DNA of 24,350 bases from DASUPK01 sp036520315 (GTDB lineage: Bacteria; Actinomycetota; Thermoleophilia; Solirubrobacterales; 70-9). The stretch covers positions 1 to 24,350 of the forward strand of contig DATDJZ010000195.1 in NCBI GenBank assembly GCA_036520315.1, given 5' to 3'. The position numbers were made by a program, and so were the translations under genes. Shown one piece after another: positions 6,776-12,638 of this stretch. Position 1 is the first letter of the stretch. Every line of letters begins with the position of its first letter. Under the pieces are notes generated by a model. It was not told the DNA's origin. It searched no databases and saw only the letters and a list, made by a program, of their open reading frames with translations.

Positions 6776-8161
6776 GTTCTCGTCACCGATTGGATCCCCC
6801 AGGACGATCCCGTCCGAGGTGATACCGAACTCGCGGATCTCGGGGTCATGGGCGCTTGCGCGTGACTTCACAACGGTCACCGTGCGCAGGAGGCGCGAGT
6901 CGAGGCGCAGGTATTGCAGCAGGATGACGTTGTCCGAGAGGTGGGATATCCCATACTCGGCCAACGAACCAACGTGGAAGAGATCCGGCACCTCGCTCGT
7001 CATGATCGGGCTTACCCCCGAGCGCGAGAGGCGTTGGGTGAGCGAGTAGATGAACTCTCGGAAGCGCACCGGATCGGTCGCCGCGTAGTGCAGATCGCTC
7101 AGGCTGTCGATCAGAACGCGTGTCGCGCCCGTGGCCTCGACAAGGTCGAGCAGTTCGTACACCCATTCATCGATGTAGACATCGTTGGGAGATCGATACA
7201 TGACCGACACCCGCTCGTCGTCCAGCGACCAGCCGAAGCCGCGAGCCATCGTCTGCAGCTGGATAGGGTTCTCCTGAAGCGTCGCGATCACGCCGGGCTG
7301 GCCGCTCACCACCCCGCTCAAGATGAAGTGAAGTCCCATCAATGTCTTCCCCACACCCGACGGCCCGGCCACGAGGGTGGAGCTACCCTGCCCGTAGCCC
7401 TCGGCGAGCATCGTGTCGAGCGGCGGGATTCCTGTTGAGATCCGCTGTTCGCCGAGCCCGTAGGCCTCCTCACTAAGGGGGTCGGCGAGCCGGGGGAAGA
7501 CGGTGATGCCGTCCGTGGAGAGGCGATATCCGTGGCGCCCTGAGCGGAACTCGCTCCCGCGTAGCTTGATCACCTGAATCAGGCGTTGCGCACGCTCGTT
7601 CGCGCGCTCCATTTCGAGCGAGATGATCCCATCGGCCACGGCCGCCTCGGGCGCCGTACGCATCTCTTCCTCGCTGTATTCGCCTATCCAGAACGAGGTC
7701 ACCGGAAAGGCCGTGAGGAGCGCGGCAAGCTCGTGCAGGAAGCTCCGAAACGACTGCGCGTCCTCCGCGAATGCGGCGAGCGCCTTGAAGCTGTCTATTG
7801 CGATGATCCCCGGCCGCCGCCCCCTGGTTAACGAGGCGATCCGCTCGGTCACCGCGCTTAGCCCACTCGCGGCCCCCACGGTGTCGCCAATGTCCTCGTA
7901 GTAGACCGACCGGCCGATCGCATCGCGATCAAAGAAGCTGAGCGTCTGGCCGTAGCGGAGGATCTTCTCGAACGGTTCCGAGACCGTGGAGAGGTAGATC
8001 GCTGGGCGCTCTTCGGTCGCGCCCGCGAACACGAACTGCTGGGACAGGATGGTCTTTCCTGAGCCGGGCAGCCCGATGATCAGATTGAGCCCGTTCATCG
8101 GCAGGCCCCCGCCGAGGATCTCGTCGAGCCCCTCGTCGCCGCTCGTAAGGCGCTCGTCCAC
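6773..8161 (-). CDS. Two-domain KaiC-like RecA-fold ATPase
   Basis: A 462-residue protein of two KaiC/RadA-type ATPase domains in tandem. Domain 1: Walker A GLPGSGKT (residues 30-37) and Walker B IIAID (119-123). Domain 2: Walker A GPSGVGKT (266-273) and Walker B VLID (349-352). Each domain opens with the family's 'TG...LD..L..G' lead (SGDEGLDEILGGG; STGIPPLDTMLAEG). The paired catalytic glutamates of cyanobacterial KaiC are degenerate: residues 60-61 are Val-Ser in domain 1, and in domain 2 the pair is Gln296-Glu297. Nucleotide binding is therefore likely, hydrolysis in domain 1 doubtful. No kaiA or kaiB is present. It starts at GTG 8161, overlapping the regulator's TAG by one base, hence translational coupling. 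Non-clock KaiC proteins act in stress signalling; that is the best guess. Confidence 0.85.
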   Translation of the reverse strand: MDERLTSGDEGLDEILGGGLPMNGLNLIIGLPGSGKTILSQQFVFAGATEERPAIYLSTVSEPFEKILRYGQTLSFFDRDAIGRSVYYEDIGDTVGAASGLSAVTERIASLTRGRRPGIIAIDSFKALAAFAEDAQSFRSFLHELAALLTAFPVTSFWIGEYSEEEMRTAPEAAVADGIISLEMERANERAQRLIQVIKLRGSEFRSGRHGYRLSTDGITVFPRLADPLSEEAYGLGEQRISTGIPPLDTMLAEGYGQGSSTLVAGPSGVGKTLMGLHFILSGVVSGQPGVIATLQENPIQLQTMARGFGWSLDDERVSVMYRSPNDVYIDEWVYELLDLVEATGATRVLIDSLSDLHYAATDPVRFREFIYSLTQRLSRSGVSPIMTSEVPDLFHVGSLAEYGISHLSDNVILLQYLRLDSRLLRTVTVVKSRASAHDPEIREFGITSDGIVLGDPIGDEN

Positions 8162-8835
8162 TACCGCCTCTCTTGCGGGCGACGACCGACCAGCGCACTG
8201 GCGCCCACGAGGTCCTTGACGGTCGAGACGAGCTCGAGCGGGTCGAATGGCTTCTGCAGAAAGGCGTCAGCGCCCGCAGCAAGCGCTGCGTCTCGTGCCT
8301 CGAGGGTGGAGATGGCGAGCACCCCTCCGGCCCCGTACTGCTTCAAGCGCCTACATAGCTCCGTCCCCATACCTCCGGAAATCATCAGGGCCACGATCGC
8401 GAGGTCAGGCCGGCTCTCCAGCCACTGCTCCTCGGCTTCGTCGAATGCGACCGCCAATTTCACCTCATACCCCTCGGTGCGCAGGAAGTACTGCACTAGT
8501 TCCGCCACCGCAGGCTCGCGTTCGGCTAGCAGCACGAGCAGCCGCTTGCGATCGCTCTCACCATCACTCTCCTGGGGCCGGCCCCGCTGTCCCTGGTCGG
8601 AAAGCAGGCGGTGGGCGTCGGCCGCCGAGAGCCCGCGCCCGACCTCCGTCGCGATGAATCGGAGCTGCTCCACCTGATCGCGGGAATACAGCCGGTGTCC
8701 GCCCGGGCTCCGCTCCGGGACGATCGTCGCGTAGCGCTCCTCCCAGTTGCGGATCGTCGCGGCGGGAACTCCCAGCATCCGAGCCACTGCACCAATGCTG
8801 TAGACGCCATGGTCAGCGCTCAGTTGATCAGCCAC
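8161..8835 (-). CDS. MerR-type HTH fused to a degenerate receiver domain
   Basis: 224 residues. Residues 11-75 form a MerR winged helix (YSIGAVARMLGVPAATIRNW, then the wing GGHRLYSRDQV). A Gln/Gly/Glu/Ser-rich linker (80-97) leads to a CheY-like receiver at 98-210. In the receiver the phospho-acceptor Asp position is Ala149 (AIVALMISG, where LDLMLPG is usual), and the N-terminal acidic pair is altered (AEREP instead of DDEP). Ser176-Thr177 and Lys195 (QKPFDP) are kept. It should be a phosphorylation-independent pseudo-receiver that may sense another ligand or partner, such as the KaiC-like protein encoded next. The start is GTG 8835; the ribosome site is weak. An inverted repeat lies just upstream. 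Confidence 0.88.
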   Translation of the reverse strand: MADQLSADHGVYSIGAVARMLGVPAATIRNWEERYATIVPERSPGGHRLYSRDQVEQLRFIATEVGRGLSAADAHRLLSDQGQRGRPQESDGESDRKRLLVLLAEREPAVAELVQYFLRTEGYEVKLAVAFDEAEEQWLESRPDLAIVALMISGGMGTELCRRLKQYGAGGVLAISTLEARDAALAAGADAFLQKPFDPLELVSTVKDLVGASALVGRRPQERR

Positions 8836-8859
8836 GCTGGGATGCTAGTCGATGCCAGC
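8836..8859. promoter_or_regulatory. Inverted repeat GCTGG-N14-CCAGC ahead of the MerR-fusion gene
   Basis: The repeat abuts the GTG start of the MerR-fusion gene and lies in the spacer shared with the divergent STAS gene. MerR regulators often bind symmetric sites of about this span and autoregulate, so it is a candidate operator. Only position and symmetry support it. Confidence 0.3.
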
Positions 8860-9028
8860 GATAAGACAAGTTAGCTAGTTGTCGACGAGAAGATGATGAA
8901 GTGCCGAGTGAACTACGTTCCTCAAAACCTCATCAAAATCTGATAGCGTCCTCCGCATCGGAGGGTCTAACAACAACAGTCGCGCCTCTGAACTCAGACG
9001 GCCCGAGGTCAAGTACCGCAGCCTCGAC

Positions 9029-9442
9029 TTGGGTCTCGCGGCAGTGCAGGTGAGCGGGGAACTGGACCTGGCTTCCGTGGACAAGCTCGAAGCGAAGATT
9101 GAGCAGGCTCTGGCGCGGGGCTCCGCGCCGCTGTTGATCGACTTCACCGACTGCGGATTCATCGACTCCTCGGTCCTCGCGGTATTGGCCGATCTGGGCC
9201 GCAGGCTCGGTGCCTCCGTTCCCCCGCGTCTCGCCGTTGTCGCCCAAGACCAGCCCCTCGGCGTGCTTCGTCTCACCCAGCTTGATCGCGAGTTCCCGGT
9301 ATGCCCCAGCTTGGCGGAGGCCCTGAGAGTCCTTGGAGGCATTGAGGTCACCGCGCCAGAGGCCTCCGTCCGTCCGGGAATGGCGACAAGAGCTGCGCCG
9401 ACCAACCCACCCGCCCCACGGGCTTACGAAGGGAATCGATGA
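9029..9442 (+). CDS. STAS-domain anti-sigma factor antagonist
   Basis: The frame encodes the STAS core: VSGELDLASVDKLEAKI, then LLIDFTDCGFIDSSVLAVLA, where Ser48 of IDSS corresponds to the phosphorylated Ser58 of B. subtilis SpoIIAA. A 25-residue Pro/Ala-rich tail follows. Dephosphorylated proteins of this class capture the anti-sigma kinase and free a sigma factor; the HATPase at 5997-6401 is the obvious candidate partner. The start is a problem: TTG 9029 is the only canonical start codon in frame, but the preceding codons (ELRRPEVKYRSLDL) look like the missing first beta strand, and the frame is open back to 8912 without ATG, GTG or TTG. A rare start or a frameshift upstream is likely. Its stop overlaps the CsbD start by four bases. 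Confidence 0.78.
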   Translation: MGLAAVQVSGELDLASVDKLEAKIEQALARGSAPLLIDFTDCGFIDSSVLAVLADLGRRLGASVPPRLAVVAQDQPLGVLRLTQLDREFPVCPSLAEALRVLGGIEVTAPEASVRPGMATRAAPTNPPAPRAYEGNR

Positions 9443-9621
9443 TGCGAAGCAAGGGACGCGACAAGGCAGGCGGAACGCTCGACAAGCTGCGTGGCCGGAT
9501 CAGGGAGGCCGGCGGTGCGCTGACCGGTAGCGACCGCAGCAGAGCCAAGGGACAAGCCCGCCAGGGGAAAGGCGAGGCGCGCAAGAGGCGAGGCCACCTG
9601 CGCGACCTGTTGAAGAAGTGA
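9439..9621 (+). CDS. CsbD-like stress protein
   Basis: A 60-residue hydrophilic protein: MMRSKGRDKAGGTLDKLRGR, a middle GGALTGSDRSRAKGQARQGK and a basic C-terminal tail. The 'KGK..G...G.ltgd....KG...Q.kG' layout is that of the CsbD family, whose founder is controlled by sigma-B in Bacillus. The molecular role is unknown; members are general-stress and hydrophilin-like. GAAGGG lies five bases before ATG 9439, and the ATGA overlap with the STAS gene shows translational coupling. The link to a partner-switch antagonist fits a stress-regulon gene. Confidence 0.78.
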   Translation: MMRSKGRDKAGGTLDKLRGRIREAGGALTGSDRSRAKGQARQGKGEARKRRGHLRDLLKK

Positions 9622-9691
9622 TGATGAATCTGTCCGTTTGGCGATCCCGGCCCCGGGTAAATCCCCCTTCAACCCAGGGAAGGAGATTCAA

Positions 9692-10897
9692 ATGCCAGAT
9701 CTTGCCGAGATGACACGGAGCGCAATGGACGTTGCTTCGGACGTGCTGGACAATGCATCCGACGCGAACCCGGCCAAAGCCGCCAAGGATGCGAACCCGA
9801 AGGAATTGGCGGTTGCCGGCATCGCCCTCGCCGCACTGCCCGTCGCAGTGGAGCAGATCGCCAAGCGTGTCGCTCCGAAGGTCTCGGACCTCGGGGAGCA
9901 GACGAAGGAGAAGCTTTCGGACACGGCCTCGGGAGTGGCGAAGGACGCCGCGGTGTCGAAGCTTAAGCAACAGGGCGTCGTCGGTCGCGTGATCTCGAAC
10001 GCCGCGGGTGGCGGCGTTCTCTCCAAGCTGATCCCGGGTGGATCGGAAGACGACGGAGGCGGAGACGACGGCGGCGGAGAGGGCGGCGGGCTGCTCTCGA
10101 AGCTGAAGCCGGGCTCTTCAGGTAAGAAGGACAAGGAGGGAGAGAAGGGTCAAGCTGCTCCCGGCTACGGAGGCGGCGGCCGGCGGATGCCGATCCAGCA
10201 GGCCGTTGACATCGGGGCCCCCCTGACGGTCGTCTACAACCGCTGGACCGGATTCGAGGACTGGCCGGACTTCATGCACCGCCTCGAGAGCGCTGAGCAG
10301 GTCGATGAGACCACCGTCGCCTTCTCGACGAAAATCTGGGGAATCCACCGCCGCTTCGAGGCCGAGATCGTCGAACAACGGCCGAACGAGCGCATCAAGT
10401 GGAACGTCACCGAGGGCGTGGCTCACACCGGCGTCGTCACCTTCCACGAGCTCGCCGACCGTCTCACCAGGGTCCAGGTCGACGTCGACATCGAGCCGCA
10501 CGGCATGCTGGAGAAGATGGCCCGCGGCATGCGGTTTGCCAAGCGTGCCGTCAGAGCGGATCTCCATCGCTTCAGGGCTGTCGTCGAGCTCGACGAGGAG
10601 GCCGAGGATGGCTGGCGCGGCACGATCAAGGATGGCGACGTGAAACAACGCACCGAGCGGCGCTCGGGCGGGTCGCGCGGCCGACGCCGCTCCCAGAGCT
10701 CCAACGGCTCGGATCCTGCGTCCACCAGCAAAAGCAGGTCACGGAGTTCCGGAAGTTCCCGTAGTTCAGGCGGCTCGCGCAGCTCCGGCAGGTCGCGCAG
10801 CTCGAGCAGTTCGAGCAGGTCGCGCAGCTCCGGCAGCAAAGGTCAAGGCCGCAGCTCGAGCAGCAAGAGCCGGTCCCGGTCCCGTGCCAAGGCTTGA
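9692..10897 (+). CDS. SRPBCC-domain protein with Ser/Arg-rich tail
   Basis: 401 residues. Residues 1-100: Ala/Lys-rich helical region with a hydrophobic stretch at ~38-53 (LAVAGIALAALPVAVE). 105-162: Gly/Asp/Lys-rich linker. 165-305: SRPBCC (START-like) domain, with IQQAVDIGAPLTVVYNRW, FEDWPDFM, VTFHELADRLTRVQVDVD and a final helix. The domain ends in GWRGTIKDGDVK. 321-401: a tail almost wholly Ser, Arg, Gly and Lys. A similar domain with a similar ending is known to me from proteins in actinomycete gas-vesicle clusters (recalled). SRPBCC folds hold hydrophobic ligands or lipids. The start ATG 9692 has GGGAAGGAG at 9678-9686, one of the best ribosome sites in the window. It is the first gene of the repeat-rich cluster. 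Confidence 0.8.
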   Translation: MPDLAEMTRSAMDVASDVLDNASDANPAKAAKDANPKELAVAGIALAALPVAVEQIAKRVAPKVSDLGEQTKEKLSDTASGVAKDAAVSKLKQQGVVGRVISNAAGGGVLSKLIPGGSEDDGGGDDGGGEGGGLLSKLKPGSSGKKDKEGEKGQAAPGYGGGGRRMPIQQAVDIGAPLTVVYNRWTGFEDWPDFMHRLESAEQVDETTVAFSTKIWGIHRRFEAEIVEQRPNERIKWNVTEGVAHTGVVTFHELADRLTRVQVDVDIEPHGMLEKMARGMRFAKRAVRADLHRFRAVVELDEEAEDGWRGTIKDGDVKQRTERRSGGSRGRRRSQSSNGSDPASTSKSRSRSSGSSRSSGGSRSSGRSRSSSSSSRSRSSGSKGQGRSSSSKSRSRSRAKA

Positions 10898-11024
10898 ACT
10901 GTTGACGTGGGCGGCATCACCCAGTTTCGCGATTGTGAACGTCGTGCAGGGGTAACCGAGTAGAGAGAGGAACAGCCGCAAGCACGAACGCGGCTCGCAA
11001 GGAAGCGAAAGAGAAAGGCTGGAA

Positions 11025-11507
11025 ATGGCACAGGCAACGAAGTCATCGAGCAGGCGCTCGGGTAGTTCGAGTCGCAACGGCTCGTCTTCAAAGGCTTCCT
11101 CGAGCTCGCGTCGGGGAAGAAGCTCCAACGGCAGTCAGACGCAGCGGAAGCGCTCGAGCGCCTCGAGCACGCGATCCCGCGCCAAGTCCACCGGGCGCAG
11201 CGGAGCGAGAAGTGGCACGGGTGCGGTGAGCAGCGCCGGCGGCACGGTGGCGCAGATCGCCTCGAAGGCAAAGACCCCACTGATCGCGGCGGGCGCTGTC
11301 CTGGCCGGCGTCGCCGGTGGCCTGGCGTTGCGAAGCCAAAACCACAAGTCCCGCAATCCGCTGAAGAAGATGAGCGCTCCATCGATCGACCTAAGCAAGA
11401 TCGATCTCGATTCGCTCACCTCGGCGGCGCAGCGCGTCGGGAAGATCGGCCAGCAGGTCGGCGACGTTGCCGAGGCGACCGAGAAGGCCCGGAAGAAGCA
11501 CAAGTAA
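11025..11507 (+). CDS. Ser/Arg-rich single-pass membrane protein
   Basis: 160 residues. Residues 1-70 are a low-complexity Ser/Arg/Lys/Gly segment. One hydrophobic helix lies at 84-102 (PLIAAGAVLAGVAGGLALR), followed by a short basic stretch and a C-terminal amphipathic helix (LDSLTSAAQRVGKIGQQVGD) that ends in KARKKHK. No enzyme motif is seen. The likely topology is a basic cytoplasmic head anchored to a membrane. AGAAAGG lies seven bases before ATG 11025. It follows the SRPBCC gene after 127 bases that may hold a separate promoter (TTGACG at 10902). Proteins with this 'K.AL..G....G..GG' span sit near actinomycete gas-vesicle genes (recalled), but the function is unknown. Confidence 0.65.
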   Translation: MAQATKSSSRRSGSSSRNGSSSKASSSSRRGRSSNGSQTQRKRSSASSTRSRAKSTGRSGARSGTGAVSSAGGTVAQIASKAKTPLIAAGAVLAGVAGGLALRSQNHKSRNPLKKMSAPSIDLSKIDLDSLTSAAQRVGKIGQQVGDVAEATEKARKKHK

Positions 11508-11549
11508 GAGAAGCGTCACCGGTACACGGTTCGACAGGGAAGGCAAGGG

Positions 11550-12638
11550 ATGCCACAGCGAAGTTCTCGGTCAAGCAGCAAGAGTCGTTCCAGCAGCTCT
11601 CGGTCAAGCAGCAAGAGTCGCTCCGGCAGCTCTGGGAGTTCATCAAAGTCGAGGAGCCGGTCGTCAGGATCTCGCAGCGGATCATCCTCCAAGGGGGGCA
11701 AGACGCCTGAGTCGAGGCGCGTCGAACGAGACTCCTCGACCTCCGCGCCGAGGGACCCGACCAAGCATCGCTCCAACGGTCGCGGGAAGTCCAAAGGCAG
11801 CAAGCGCAAGCGTGAGGAGTTCCCCGATTACTCGGTCTTCGATCCGAGTGACGTTCCTGAGGGTCCTGACGTCTTGGTCGACGTCCCCGTCGTCAAGGTC
11901 GACAAGATCGACATCGAGGTCGACGACCTCGACGTGCGGGTGGCCCTCCTCGCAAAAGTCCGGAAGCTTCTCAATCTCAAGGTTGGCGCCTACGCCCATC
12001 TGGGCGAGGTCGAGCTCAAGATCGAGGGCGTCGAGGCGCAGGCACTGCTCAAGGCTCGGCTTGACAACGTCAACGGCATCCTCGAGCGCGTCCTGCTCTC
12101 ACTCGACCGCAACCCGGAGCTGCTCGAGGGCGTCGGTCATGCGGTCGAGGAGATCGGAGGCGGTACGGGTCACCTCCTCGACGAATCGGGCGACGCCGTC
12201 GAGGACGTAGGAGAGGGAGCCGGGCAGGCTCTTCCCGAGGTCGGTAAGGGCGCGGGCTCCGCGCTCGGTAACGTCGGCGAGGGCGCCAACCAGGCGCTCG
12301 GCGGGGTCGGCGAGGGCGCCAAGCAGGCTCTCCCCGAGGTCGGCAAGGGCGCCAACCAAGGGCTCCAGGGCCTTGGGCAAGGGGCGGCTCAGGGAGTCGA
12401 AGGTGTGGGTCAGGGCGCGGGCCAAGCGGCACAGGGTCTCGGCCAGGGCGCTGGCCAGGGTGTTCAGGGCGTCGGCCAGGGCGTCCAGCAGGGAGTTGGG
12501 CAGCTAACCGGTCAGCAGGGCCAGCAACAGCAGCCGCAGCAGCAACAGCCGCAGCAGCAACAGCCGCAGCAGCAACAGCCGCAGCAGCAACAGCAACAGC
12601 AGCAGCAACGGGCAAGGCAGCAGGGAGGAGGCGGATAG
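11550..12638 (+). CDS. Ser/Arg-head, 11-mer repeat and polyQ/P-tail protein
   Basis: 362 residues in four parts. 1-90: basic, Ser/Arg/Lys-rich. 105-195: a conserved globular-looking region that opens LVDVPVVKVDKIDIEVDDLD and includes VELKIEGVEAQALLKARLDN and LDRNPELLE; the next gene encodes the same region. 220-318: nine consecutive 11-residue units of the form V-G-x-G-A-x-Q-A-[LV]-x-x. 322-353: Gln with regularly spaced Pro. The function of the conserved region is unknown to me; I recall similar proteins only in actinobacteria. The 11-mer periodicity resembles LEA group 3 and alpha-synuclein repeats, which fold into helices on drying or on membranes (comparison only). ATG 11550 has AGGGAAGG upstream. 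The TAG overlaps the next GTG by one base. Confidence 0.72.
   Translation: MPQRSSRSSSKSRSSSSRSSSKSRSGSSGSSSKSRSRSSGSRSGSSSKGGKTPESRRVERDSSTSAPRDPTKHRSNGRGKSKGSKRKREEFPDYSVFDPSDVPEGPDVLVDVPVVKVDKIDIEVDDLDVRVALLAKVRKLLNLKVGAYAHLGEVELKIEGVEAQALLKARLDNVNGILERVLLSLDRNPELLEGVGHAVEEIGGGTGHLLDESGDAVEDVGEGAGQALPEVGKGAGSALGNVGEGANQALGGVGEGAKQALPEVGKGANQGLQGLGQGAAQGVEGVGQGAGQAAQGLGQGAGQGVQGVGQGVQQGVGQLTGQQGQQQQPQQQQPQQQQPQQQQPQQQQQQQQQRARQQGGGG
11565..11630 (+). repeat. 33-base tandem duplication in a Ser/Arg segment
   Basis: Two adjacent near-identical 33-base units, 11565-11597 and 11598-11630, each encode SRSSSKSRS plus two small residues (SS or GS). They differ at only two or so bases, so the duplication is recent. 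The period is 11 codons, the same as for the repeats in the C-terminal half of this gene. Confidence 0.7.
12207..12503 (+). repeat. Nine 33-base units encoding 11-residue repeats
   Basis: Units begin at codons 220, 231, 242, 253, 264, 275, 286, 297 and 308 of the gene, with no insertions. Each reads V/L-G-[EQK]-G-[AV]-x-[QS]-[AG]-x-x-x. Synonymous variation among units is considerable, so the protein pattern is older than, or selected beyond, the DNA repeat. Confidence 0.8.
12513..12608 (+). repeat. CAG/CAA-rich microsatellite encoding Gln/Pro
   Basis: Four near-exact copies of a 15-base unit (CAGCAGCAACAGCCG) followed by uninterrupted CAA/CAG codons. It encodes QQQQP repeats and a run of nine Gln. 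Such tracts are slippage-prone; the reading frame length may vary among cells. Confidence 0.8.

Noticed and set aside
6773..8835. A circadian clock operon
   Set aside because: KaiA and KaiB are missing and the KaiC-like catalytic residues differ; many non-clock KaiC proteins exist in bacteria.
8875..9405. 176-residue leftward frame antisense to the STAS gene
   Set aside because: The forward frame has the STAS signature; the leftward one has Ser/Arg/Pro-rich non-protein-like sequence.
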